From Opitutaceae bacterium (GTDB lineage: Bacteria; Verrucomicrobiota; Verrucomicrobiia; Opitutales; Opitutaceae), in NCBI GenBank assembly GCA_028280945.1, contig JANQKV010000049.1, positions 62,001-126,000 on the forward strand: DNA of 64,000 nucleotides, in the 5' to 3' direction. The notes under the pieces are model-generated. The model worked only from the letters and a program-made list of their open reading frames with translations, was not told the DNA's origin and did not search any database. Both the position numbers and the translations under genes were made by a program. This document shows positions 27,624 to 34,327 of the stretch, piece after piece; the first letter of the stretch is position 1, and the number at the start of each line of letters is the position of its first letter.

Positions 27624-27976
27624 TTCTTGTGTTCAGGTATGACCAAGTAAGGTGAGAGCTTCCGCTTCAGCTCGTCGATCAATGCCTGCTCCATTGGCTC
27701 GTAAATGTCTTCGATAAACAGGCAGACGATCCTCTTCCCTGGAATCTCATTCCTGAATTTTTTCGTGATCCGATTTTTATGGTTCTTCTCCATCACGAAA
27801 ATAACATCCGCCCAACCAATGTCCCCGCTTTGGAGTTTAACGCGTGCATCGTTCCCAACACCGCGTGATCTGACCTGATACTGCTGCGAGGCAGAGAATA
27901 TCTTTTCGGCAGTGTAGCTCCGTATCTTATTCTGAGCGCAAACAAACAGAACCTTTTTGAGATCGCGTGATGCCAT
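27578..27976 (-). CDS. Low-molecular-weight protein tyrosine phosphatase-like, cassette-borne
   Basis: 132 residues. The P-loop CAQNKIRS (Cys13...Arg19) fits the CxxxxxR signature of LMW phosphatases. ADVIFVMEKNHKNRI and FIEDIYEPMEQAL follow, with an Asp in DIYEP that could be the general acid. Typical members act on phosphotyrosine or related phosphoesters; here the target is unknown. The last ~15 residues (PNQTPKTTSLARRL) are read from the attC site, so the natural C-terminus was probably extended on capture. The start lies 8 bases after a perfect GTTGGGC core. Confidence 0.8.
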   Translation of the reverse strand: MASRDLKKVLFVCAQNKIRSYTAEKIFSASQQYQVRSRGVGNDARVKLQSGDIGWADVIFVMEKNHKNRITKKFRNEIPGKRIVCLFIEDIYEPMEQALIDELKRKLSPYLVIPEHKKPNQTPKTTSLARRL

Positions 27977-27984
27977 TGGATATC

Positions 27985-28045
27985 GCCCAACGTTAGAGTT
28001 CAGAGACGACCACTTATGGCCCTTGTCTGAGACGGTTGGTTGGGG
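27985..28045 (-). repeat. attC-like site 4
   Basis: Minus-strand R' is GTTGGGC (27991-27985), a perfect GTTRRRY, and R'' is CCCCAAC (28045-28039). Six bases of the two boxes pair exactly. The 61-base interval contains an imperfect inner palindrome (GTCTCAGAC and GTCTCTGA). It begins directly after the toxin stop codon. Confidence 0.75.
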
Positions 28046-28052
28046 TTTTGCG

Positions 28053-28361
28053 TCATTTCAAATCTGCCGTCTTCAGATCTTCCCGTGATCCATGCCAGAA
28101 CCGGGCGATACCGATTATGCCGGATCCTTCATCAATTCGATAAACGATCCGGTAGGGCTTCAAAATAAGCTCACGAATCATGGGGTTTCCAAACTCTGGA
28201 ACGATCCGTCCTGACTGCGGGAACACTCCCAACATCTTTGTCTTTTCGATCAAAACTGATCCCAGTCGATGGGCGGCCTCAGGCCGGTCGGGTGAGATGT
28301 AGAGAACAATGTCCCTCAAATCATCAATCGCTCGAGGAGCGAGAACTACTCGGTAGTCCAT
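28053..28361 (-). CDS. ParE/RelE-family toxin
   Basis: 102 residues. DYRVVLAPRAIDDLRDIVLYI at the start, RLGSVLIEKTKMLGVFPQSGR in the middle, and IRELILKPYRIVYRIDEG near the C-terminus are the standard ParE/RelE fold. It would act on DNA gyrase (ParE) or on translation (RelE); sequence alone does not decide. The gene overlaps the antitoxin by 16 bases and shares one cassette with it. Toxin-antitoxin pairs are common stabilisers of cassette arrays. Confidence 0.85.
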   Translation of the reverse strand: MDYRVVLAPRAIDDLRDIVLYISPDRPEAAHRLGSVLIEKTKMLGVFPQSGRIVPEFGNPMIRELILKPYRIVYRIDEGSGIIGIARFWHGSREDLKTADLK

Positions 28362-28531
28362 GACTCGATCATTTTCTCTACCTGATCGATTTCAATGCCC
28401 TCTCCACGATCGAGCTGGTCAAGTCCCTCCTGCACACCTGCGACGAATTCCACCTCTCGGGCAATCTCCTGCAATGAAACATCATCGGGAAGCCGGGTGA
28501 GAAGATCGGAGACCAATTCCTTATTGCTCAT
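28346..28531 (-). CDS. Antitoxin of the cassette ParE/RelE-type pair
   Basis: 61 residues, acidic, with LPDDVSLQEIAREVEFVAGVQEGLDQLDRGEGI. The DxVSLQEIAREVEFVAGVQEGL pattern is typical of the small antitoxins that precede ParE/RelE toxins. No clear ribbon-helix-helix is seen, so DNA binding is uncertain. It is upstream of, and overlaps, the toxin gene, the usual order. Confidence 0.8.
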   Translation of the reverse strand: MSNKELVSDLLTRLPDDVSLQEIAREVEFVAGVQEGLDQLDRGEGIEIDQVEKMIESWTTE

Positions 28532-28574
28532 GGGTCAATGGATATTCGGTTGGTGAACTAGAGCAAGCCTGTCT

Positions 28575-28687
28575 CCTCAACGTTAAAGGTGAGAAACGGC
28601 GGCCAGAGACTGTGAAATCATGACCGAGTGGGGGATAAGTGACCGAACAACGGCGGCCTTGGCCGACAATGTCTCTCACGGTTGGAC
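28575..28687 (-). repeat. attC-like site 3 (long, 113 bases)
   Basis: Minus-strand R'' is GTCCAAC (28687-28681, perfect) and R' is GTTGAGG (28581-28575). GTGAGA near the R'' side pairs with TCTCAC near the R' side. The loop includes CGGTCATGATTTCAC, shared with site 7. The length resembles the long repeats of chromosomal integrons. Confidence 0.7.
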
Positions 28688-28695
28688 GGACTCTT

Positions 28696-29196
28696 TCATT
28701 TTCGACCGTCGAACTGAACTGGAACGACAACCATGAACTTTGCCGCGATTCCGTTGAAGGAGCCTGGGTAGAACTTCCACTTTCTAACGGCTTTCAACGC
28801 CGACTCCGAGAAACGGTCATCGGATGCTTCATAGACTCTGGCATCTTCGACCTTCCCGCCCTCTGAAATGATGAATGCAACTTTCACTGTCGCTTTCGTA
28901 TTCGCAAGATAGCCAATGAGGGGATACTTCGGAGGGACCGAAGAGCGCAGACGGGGAAGCGAAGCTGCGGAATCATCCCGGATCGCCAACTTGGCATACT
29001 CAGGCACGTCGGAAAAGAGGTGCGTCAGTTTCGCCTTCATTTCGTCTGTCACCCCGACATCCGATTTCTTTTCTTGCTGAGCAATGTGCTCATTCGCCTT
29101 TTCTACTGTGTCTACAGTTACCTGTGAAGTGTAGCACCCAGAAAGGAGAGTGGCGGCTAGCGCTATGTAGACGTATTGTATAAGTGTTTTGCCCAT
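28696..29196 (-). CDS. Lipoprotein with TonB C-terminal-like domain, cassette-borne
   Basis: 166 residues. The N-terminus is a lipoprotein signal (IALAATLLSGC, lipid-modified Cys21). The C-terminal 85 residues, from VPPKYPLIGYLANTKATVKVAFIISEGGKVEDARV to AVRKWKFYPGSFNG, match a TonB_C module, also seen in the chromosomal gene at 6602. A membrane-anchored TonB-C protein could touch outer-membrane receptors, but no transport link is shown. The start codon overlaps the R' core of site 2. Confidence 0.8.
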   Translation of the reverse strand: MGKTLIQYVYIALAATLLSGCYTSQVTVDTVEKANEHIAQQEKKSDVGVTDEMKAKLTHLFSDVPEYAKLAIRDDSAASLPRLRSSVPPKYPLIGYLANTKATVKVAFIISEGGKVEDARVYEASDDRFSESALKAVRKWKFYPGSFNGIAAKFMVVVPVQFDGRK

Positions 29197-29251
29197 CGTT
29201 AGAGCTCAGAGACGGCGCGTTGGCGATGTTATCCCAGGTGATTGGTTCGGT
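29191..29251 (-). repeat. attC-like site 2
   Basis: Minus-strand R'' is ACCGAAC (29251-29245) and R' is GATGGGC (29197-29191). The ATG of the lipoprotein gene falls within R'. The R'' box is the exact complement of the R' of site 1, the other end of the intervening cassette. Length is 61 bases. Confidence 0.65.
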
Positions 29252-29255
29252 CTTT

Positions 29256-29651
29256 TCAGTTTGGTTCCTCCCAAGAAACCTCACGAATGTCTGGATCAGA
29301 GTTCAAAATTTCGTCCAAAGTATTCGTGATTCGTTGGAGTTCGTTGGTGGCGTTGATCTTTCGAAATAACTTCTTCACGACCGGCGTGCTTGGATCAGTA
29401 AAACAAAGAAACTGGTCATCGTCGCCATACTGGTGGCCACAGCATACCGCTAATCTGAACCTCTCATTCTTCACTGGGATATAACACCCCCAGTCCTCGA
29501 TCGCGAATTCTTCGATATCAATGCCTTTCTCGAGTAGCTTTGCGACCAGATATTCTGCTAACCGTCTGCCCCACAGACCGGGATTGATCTCCTCCTCCTC
29601 GTTTTCATAGGGCGGGAACTTATTCGAACGGAATTCAACCTGCGTCTTCAT
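29256..29651 (-). CDS. Hypothetical cassette protein
   Basis: 131 residues, acidic, no signal peptide or membrane helix. EEEINPGLWGRRLAEYLVAKLLEKGIDIEEFAIEDWGCYIPVKNERFRLAVCCGHQYGDDDQFLCFTDP suggests a small alpha/beta domain. I do not recognise the family. It fills the cassette between attC-like sites 1 and 2, where the terminal recombination boxes match exactly. Confidence 0.7.
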   Translation of the reverse strand: MKTQVEFRSNKFPPYENEEEEINPGLWGRRLAEYLVAKLLEKGIDIEEFAIEDWGCYIPVKNERFRLAVCCGHQYGDDDQFLCFTDPSTPVVKKLFRKINATNELQRITNTLDEILNSDPDIREVSWEEPN

Positions 29652-29654
29652 GGT

Positions 29655-29845
29655 TTATATACCGAACGTTAGAGGTGGGGCCCGGCGGCTCTGGCCGACG
29701 TTGTCTCGAGTAGCTGGTTCAGCTCTTTCATGGCTTCCGATAGAAAAGAAAATGGAATGCAGCGTATTGGCCAAGAGTAATGACAGCGCGAATGCTGGGA
29801 ACTGCGTAAGAGTGGTCGGTTTCCACTTACCGCCACCGAAAAGCC
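29655..29845 (-). pseudogene. Truncated cassette remnant at the array edge
   Basis: A minus-strand frame without a start runs from the mpl stop region through FPAFALSLLLANTLHSIFFSIG (one likely membrane helix) and then through attC site 1 to a stop at 29655. The upstream end, which should carry a start codon, is missing where mpl sequence begins. I read it as the 3' remnant of a membrane-protein cassette; a chance open frame is also possible. Confidence 0.3.
29661..29723 (-). repeat. attC-like site 1
   Basis: Minus-strand R'' is GCTGAAC (29723-29717) and R' is GTTCGGT (29667-29661). The inner GACAACGTCGGCC is shared with site 7 and is close to GACATTGTCGGCC in site 3. It is the site nearest mpl. 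Confidence 0.65.
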
Positions 29846-31264
29846 TTAGCTTTGGAAATGGTCGACGAAGCGATCAATTATGCCGTCGAAGGAGCCGTTG
29901 GTAAAGAACACCACGAGTCGTGGTTCGCGGTACTCACCGATTTGTTGTTCCATCAGGCCACAGAGTTCGGCGTTTGAAGGTGCGGAAAATCCCGGCGTCG
30001 ATTGCTCGTTCAAGGCGTCGATGATCGCGGGAGCATCGAAACGCTCGGCGGGCTTCAGTTGTGCCGCCCGATTCACCGCACCCAAATAAACCGAATCAGC
30101 CCGTGCAAACGCCTCAACGAAACCGGTTTGGTGAAGCTTGGTACGTGCCGTATTGCTGCGGGGTTCGAAGGCGACGCAGAGGTGATGGTCGGGATATTGA
30201 TTCCGCAGTGACTCCAGGGTCGCGGCCACGGCGGTTGGATGGTGCCCAAAGTCTTCGATCACCACGAGATCCGGCTGCTTCAACCGGCATTCCTGTCGCC
30301 GTCGCACGCCTCGAAAATTGACCAGCCCTTGGAGCGAGAGTTGGGCCGGATCATCGGGGTTAATCGTCAAGCCCGCAGCCAGTGCCGCCATTGCGGCGTT
30401 GCGGGCGTTGAAGAGGCCGGGCTGCCGCCACCTCACTTCACCCCAAAACTGCTCATGCCAACTGAGTTGGAACGAGGCCTCGTTGGGCGATTCGGCAAAA
30501 TCACTGATTACCAGATCGTGATCGGGCTGCGTGCCGACGGTGTAGACCGTCGTCCAGGAGCAGTCCCGGAAGGTTTTAAGGTGGGGGTCGTCGCCGTTGA
30601 GGAGGATGCCACCGTTGCCGGGCACAATTCGGGTCAGGTGCCGGAACGTTCGGTCCACATCCGCGAGATCGCGGAAGATGTCGGCGTGGTCAAATTCGAG
30701 GTTATTGAGGACCACCCATCGCGGGGCGTAGTGGATGAACTTGGAACGTTTGTCGAAGAACGCGCTGTCATATTCATCGCCCTCAATCACAAACGGGTCT
30801 TCGATAGTTCCGAGATGTTGTCCGGTGGGAGGATCGAGCGGGACGCCGCCGATCAGGAAACCCGGGTCGCGACCATTCTCCCGGAGCAGAAAGGCCGTCA
30901 GGGCGGTGGTTGTGGTTTTGCCGTGGGTGCCGGCGATGACGACGTTGGTTCGATCAGCCAGAACGGTTTCGTGCAGCAGGGCGGGGAGAGACGTGAAGCG
31001 CACCCGCCGTTCGGAGAGCAGCCATTCGATCTCCGGGTTGCCCCGGCTCAGGGCGTTGCCGACGACCACCAGATCGGGGGCAAGACTTGCCAAACGGTGG
31101 GCATCGTAACCTTCGTGCACCTCAATGCCGGCGTCGGCGAGCACGTCACTCATGGGCGGATACACCCCGGCATCGGCCCCCACCACGTCGTGGCCGGAGG
31201 AACGAGCCAACAACGCGGCATTACCCATGGCGGTGCCGCAGATGCCAAGGAAGTAAATCTTCAC
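29846..31264 (-). CDS. mpl: UDP-N-acetylmuramate:tripeptide ligase
   Basis: About 472 residues. Reattaches the recycled tripeptide L-Ala-gamma-D-Glu-meso-DAP to UDP-MurNAc, in cytosolic peptidoglycan recycling. MKIYFLGICGTAMGNAALLARSSGHDVVGAD is the Mpl N-terminus. VIAGTHGKTTTTALTAFLLRE is the ATP-binding loop, and VIEDFGHHPTAVAATLESLR is the Mur ligase motif. The GTG at 31264 is the sensible start. An in-frame ATG at 31333 lies inside the terminator of the upstream small gene. The 3' end borders the cassette array. Confidence 0.93.
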   Translation of the reverse strand: MKIYFLGICGTAMGNAALLARSSGHDVVGADAGVYPPMSDVLADAGIEVHEGYDAHRLASLAPDLVVVGNALSRGNPEIEWLLSERRVRFTSLPALLHETVLADRTNVVIAGTHGKTTTTALTAFLLRENGRDPGFLIGGVPLDPPTGQHLGTIEDPFVIEGDEYDSAFFDKRSKFIHYAPRWVVLNNLEFDHADIFRDLADVDRTFRHLTRIVPGNGGILLNGDDPHLKTFRDCSWTTVYTVGTQPDHDLVISDFAESPNEASFQLSWHEQFWGEVRWRQPGLFNARNAAMAALAAGLTINPDDPAQLSLQGLVNFRGVRRRQECRLKQPDLVVIEDFGHHPTAVAATLESLRNQYPDHHLCVAFEPRSNTARTKLHQTGFVEAFARADSVYLGAVNRAAQLKPAERFDAPAIIDALNEQSTPGFSAPSNAELCGLMEQQIGEYREPRLVVFFTNGSFDGIIDRFVDHFQS

Positions 31265-31302
31265 GGAGAGAGACTTCGTGACCAGAAGCAGGGGCGGAAA
31301 GC

Positions 31303-31330
31303 AAAAAACCGCCGCGGAGGGCGGCGGTTT
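31303..31330 (-). terminator. Terminator of the small basic protein gene
   Basis: AAACCGCCG and CGGCGGTTT (31306-31314, 31322-31330) form a 9-bp stem with a 7-base loop. On the minus strand it is followed by six T. It lies 25 bases after the stop of the upstream 30-aa gene. Confidence 0.85.
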
Positions 31331-31355
31331 CATAAAAGTTCAGTCCGTGCGCTGA

Positions 31356-31448
31356 CTACTTCTTGCCCGTGGCAGCGGCGGCTTTCTTCCGCTTGAGGTA
31401 GGCTTCGCGACGACGACGTTTTTGGATTTTGTTGGATTGTTGTCCCAT
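31356..31448 (-). CDS. Small basic conserved protein, 30 residues
   Basis: Reads MGQQSNKIQKRRRREAYLKR followed by a short KKAAAATGKK tail. The GQQxNKxxKRxRRxxYLKRKK pattern recurs, to my recollection, as a tiny basic protein in Verrucomicrobiota and relatives. The charge suggests RNA or ribosome binding, but no function is known to me. The frame extends upstream to 31613, but that part lacks coding character. A strong terminator follows. Confidence 0.65.
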   Translation of the reverse strand: MGQQSNKIQKRRRREAYLKRKKAAAATGKK

Positions 31449-31503
31449 GCCGCCGTTGGTGAGGAAATTTCCGGTGGATGAAAAGCGGAATCGTTGGGGC
31501 GGT

Positions 31504-33024
31504 TCAGTAGGCCAGCTCGGTGTCGCCTTCGATCGTGATGCCGTGTCGCTCGAGTGTAATGCCCATTTGCCGGTCGTATTCGGCGAGGGCACGCTGAAGA
31601 TCGGTCTTGGCACGGTCCACGGCTATCTGGGTGTTTGCGAGAATCTCCTGCTGCGTGAGCACAAAGAACGTGTCTCCCGTGCCGGCCCGAAGCTTCTTGA
31701 GTTCGGCATCGAGGTTTTGCTCTGCGAGCCGAAAGGACTCCTCGGATGCGGCGACCCGTTTCTTGGCGGTCTCAATTCGAGTGGCGGCGTTGCCGATGTC
31801 CACGACGATGGATTGCTCCACGCTCGCAAGGACCATCTCCGCTTGCTGCTGAGTGAGTTTTGCGAAGCGGTAACGTCCGCGCTCTGTCGCAAAAGTGAGG
31901 GGAATCGAAACCACGGCTCCGAGGCTGTAAGAGCGGCTCTCGCGTTCCCAAACGCGGTCCCATGCCTGGCCGCTGCGGGCATCGAGACCGTTGTAGCCCA
32001 CCGAGCCCACGAGATCCAACGACGGGAGGAGCTGATTTTTGCTGTAGCGGCGGTTTATGTCGGCGCGTTTCACGTCGAGTTGGGCCTGTTGGTAGTCGGG
32101 ACGTCGTTCGAGGGCGGGACCAAATTCCACTGCGGGGTTGGGTTGGTGGTTGGGAAACTGGGGAGGGGGAGCGATGACCAGATCGCGCGACAGCAGAGCC
32201 ACGCTGGTGTCGCTGGAAATCAGTTGTTTGAGATTGTTCTCGGCGATGATCACGCCTTGTTCGGCCAGCAGGATGGCTTCCTGCCGGGCGGCCAGGCGCG
32301 CGCGGGCCGAGATGACATCCGCCTCGGAGAGGTCACCCGCTCGAGCCCGCTTGATGTTCTCATCGAGCAGACTCTGGGCGAGCTCGTGCGACCGGTTGGC
32401 GGTCTCAAGGTTCTTGATGGCGAAATCGAGTTCCAGATAGGCGTTGATGACAAAGGTCACGTTGTTCATGACCGACGCCCGATAGCGCCAGCGGGCGGAT
32501 TCGTGATTGGCCCGGGCGAGGCGCACGCCAACGAGATTGGCGCTGAAGCCAAAGTCGCGAAGCAAAGGCTGGGTGACTTCGAGTCCGGCAAAGCTGTAGT
32601 ATTCGTCGGCAAAATTGTTGAAGGTACCGCGGCGATTTTGAGAAAAGCCGCTGACACTGTAGGTAGTGCCGATGGGGCTGAGACCTCCGATCCCGGCACT
32701 GTAGATGTCGGTTTCAGACACTGAGGCAGGGGGACGATCGCCGGAAAACGGATCAGAGGAAACCGGAGAGCCGTCTTCGCTGCTGGTCTGGTTCAACCGG
32801 ATGCTGGGGTGAAATGTTCCCCATTCGGCCTTCAAATCGGCTCGGGTCGCACCGGTGCCAAGGGCGGAAGCCTTGATGGTGTAGTTGTTGGCGAGAGCTT
32901 CCCGGATCGCATCCGAAAGGGTGAGCACCTCAGCCTTGAGTACTCCACTTTGGGCGGACAGGTGGCCGGTGGCAGCGATTAAAAAAGCGATGAAGACATG
33001 GAAGAATGAGCGAAGTAAGCGCAT
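31504..33024 (-). CDS. TolC-family outer-membrane efflux protein
   Basis: 506 residues with a signal peptide (FFHVFIAFLIAATGHLSA-QS). LTLSDAIREALANNYTIK starts the first OEP repeat, and a second begins near ALERRPDYQQAQLDVKRADIN. Long coiled-coil helices and the NP/DP-rich beta strands fit TolC. The ATG at 33024 is the start; the open frame beyond it runs into a decayed ABC ATPase. It should form the outer-membrane exit of a tripartite exporter. The nearby MacB/LolD-type ATPase supports this, but no membrane-fusion protein is seen here. Confidence 0.9.
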   Translation of the reverse strand: MRLLRSFFHVFIAFLIAATGHLSAQSGVLKAEVLTLSDAIREALANNYTIKASALGTGATRADLKAEWGTFHPSIRLNQTSSEDGSPVSSDPFSGDRPPASVSETDIYSAGIGGLSPIGTTYSVSGFSQNRRGTFNNFADEYYSFAGLEVTQPLLRDFGFSANLVGVRLARANHESARWRYRASVMNNVTFVINAYLELDFAIKNLETANRSHELAQSLLDENIKRARAGDLSEADVISARARLAARQEAILLAEQGVIIAENNLKQLISSDTSVALLSRDLVIAPPPQFPNHQPNPAVEFGPALERRPDYQQAQLDVKRADINRRYSKNQLLPSLDLVGSVGYNGLDARSGQAWDRVWERESRSYSLGAVVSIPLTFATERGRYRFAKLTQQQAEMVLASVEQSIVVDIGNAATRIETAKKRVAASEESFRLAEQNLDAELKKLRAGTGDTFFVLTQQEILANTQIAVDRAKTDLQRALAEYDRQMGITLERHGITIEGDTELAY

Positions 33025-33215
33025 GGGTGTTGAACAGTGTCCCAACCCATGCAGCGCGTATGCCAAGTGGAGCCTTACGAACTTAACCTGTTGAAAAACA
33101 GTAAGATATTTTCCATCATCGAATTGCCAACAGACCGTTTCGACCGCGGGCGGGATTGTTCTGTCCCAAAAATGGGACAGGTCGAAATCCCCAAGGGGTT
33201 GATTCTGGCTGGAGG

Positions 33216-33357
33216 TTATTCGATGCGTTGACCGTCGGCCAAGCGGACGACCCGGGAGCCGTAGGCCGCGTTGGTATCGGAGTGGGTGACCTGGACGATC
33301 GTGACGCCGTCGGTCGGTGTTGAGCTTCTTGAAGAGCTCCATGATCTCTTGTCCTCA
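33216..33357 (-). pseudogene. 3' fragment of an ABC transporter ATPase, frameshifted
   Basis: The minus strand encodes GQEIMELFKKLNTD, then, after a one-base frameshift, DGVTIVQVTHSDTNAAYGSR and a final VVRLADGQRIE before a TAA. This aligns with the last ~45 residues of the intact ATPase at 35711-36373. The DNA differs at many positions, so it is a diverged paralogue and not a recent copy. It sits directly upstream of tolC in the same direction. Confidence 0.85.
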
Positions 33358-33700
33358 ACCGCAGAGACAACCTTCCAAAACCCCACAACTAGCTGGTCTG
33401 GCTCAACCCGCAACTGGTCGCATTGAGCAGCGCTTTATCTCTGAAAGCCGAAAGCACTTAATAAATGTTCATGAGCGGCCATGCGGTTGAAAAGAGAGCT
33501 AAGGCATCAAGCAAATATAATTGGAGCTGATCGGGGAAAGGACATATTCTACTCGTGTATTGCTTTTCAGTTCGGGGAAGTCTGTTTTTTTAAAATAGGA
33601 GGCCAAGTCACTTTTAGAAATGACTTGCAGTTGTCCCCAGTTTATGGTCACATCGTACGCTGGCTGCAATGTAATACTAATAAAAATAAAAAGTTATAAA
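33358..33700. other. Noncoding junction between ATPase remnant and low-GC insert
   Basis: No convincing gene. Composition shifts from GC-rich on the left to AT-rich from about 33480. A 72-codon plus-strand frame at 33481-33699 lacks recognisable features. The last 40 bases before 33701 are A/T rich and may hold the promoter of the next gene, but no clear -35/-10 pair stands out. Confidence 0.5.
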
Positions 33701-34270
33701 ATGAAAAAAATATTAATATTATCAATGCTGTTTGGCTGCTTGCCCGTGGTTCATGCTACAACCTATGATTATTACCTGTGCGGTGCGAACTTTGAAGATT
33801 GGTATATGGCAGAGTATATCGTTGTTCCATCGGGAGCCACCGCTAACGGTTGGGTATCAGCTGAAGCAGGTGGAGCGGCGGATTCAATGGGGAATTTTAT
33901 CGACGATGGCCAAGCCGCATGGGCTACAATCGAAGGCCCAGGAGTTGATCTCTACGTCGATGCTTTTGCTGGTGAGTCCTTTTATCAATCGTTTTCAGGT
34001 GGAGGCCCAGGAACTTATAGCATTTCAGCTGGTCAGCAATGGGCCACAAGCACAACTGCTCAGCAGTATTACATAGATCTATGGCTGCTTCCTGCTTGGG
34101 TGCCTGACACCGTTTGGGACGCGTCGCAGGACGATTGGGTGACCGCGCCTCAAACGCACACTCCAGATGGGCGTAACACTGGTCTCGGTCGCGCAGTTCA
34201 AATAGATCATGGGTATATGACATACAAGGCACCGGCTACTGCAGCAGTTAGACTCTGGTATTCCTTGTAA
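33701..34270 (+). CDS. Exported protein of unknown function (low-GC insert, gene 1)
   Basis: 189 residues from the ATG at 33701. The start MKKILILSMLFGCLPVVHA is a Sec signal peptide with cleavage after HA. The mature part (TTYDYYLCGANFEDWYMAEY, then GATANGWVSAEAGGAADS, GGGPGTYSISAGQQWATSTTAQQYYIDLW, and LGRAVQIDHGYMTYKAPATAAVRLWYSL) is rich in Gly, Ala, Tyr and Trp and looks all-beta. I do not recognise a family. GC is far below the flanks. There is no Shine-Dalgarno sequence. A perfect hairpin separates it from gene 2. Confidence 0.75.
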   Translation: MKKILILSMLFGCLPVVHATTYDYYLCGANFEDWYMAEYIVVPSGATANGWVSAEAGGAADSMGNFIDDGQAAWATIEGPGVDLYVDAFAGESFYQSFSGGGPGTYSISAGQQWATSTTAQQYYIDLWLLPAWVPDTVWDASQDDWVTAPQTHTPDGRNTGLGRAVQIDHGYMTYKAPATAAVRLWYSL

Positions 34271-34279
34271 AGCAGATTG

Positions 34280-34311
34280 CTTACCCAAGCATTATGATAT
34301 GCTTGGGTAAG
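34280..34311 (+). terminator. Intercistronic hairpin
   Basis: CTTACCCAAGCAT and ATGCTTGGGTAAG form a perfect 13-bp stem with a 6-base loop, 9 bases after the stop of gene 1 and 16 bases before the ATG of gene 2. Only a weak T-rich stretch (TCATTTATT) follows, so it may be a partial terminator or an mRNA stabiliser that makes gene 1 more abundant than gene 2. Confidence 0.7.
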
Positions 34312-34327
34312 TCATTTATTATGGTCG

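Larger units (their letters stand above)
26475..29723 (-). mobile_element. Integron gene-cassette array without integrase (CALIN-like)
   Basis: Seven attC-like sites separate short minus-strand genes that have little promoter space and lower GC than the flanks. Site cores fit RYYYAAC and GTTRRRY at the two ends, usually six or seven of seven positions. Inner parts repeat common sequence such as CTCTAACG and GTCGGCC. For two cassettes (29256-29651 and 27578-27976) the R'' box matches the complement of the cassette's own 5' R' end exactly, as expected for excisable circles. No intI gene or attI was found in the window. The array lies between tRNA-Phe and mpl. Confidence 0.8.

Noticed and set aside
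26373-29850. Site-specific prophage or genomic island integrated at tRNA-Phe
   Set aside because: No tyrosine recombinase, no direct repeat of the tRNA 3' end was seen, and the internal repeats fit attC sites better.
30239-31396. Plus-strand frame of 385 codons opposite mpl
   Set aside because: It mirrors the Mur ligase gene and has no plausible domain.
33025-33342. N-terminal extension of TolC
   Set aside because: These codons run through noncoding sequence and an out-of-frame ATPase remnant. The signal peptide starts at 33024.
33481-33699. 72-codon plus-strand frame before the low-GC genes
   Set aside because: No domain, no start context, and it ends just before the true signal-peptide gene. 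I treat it as chance.
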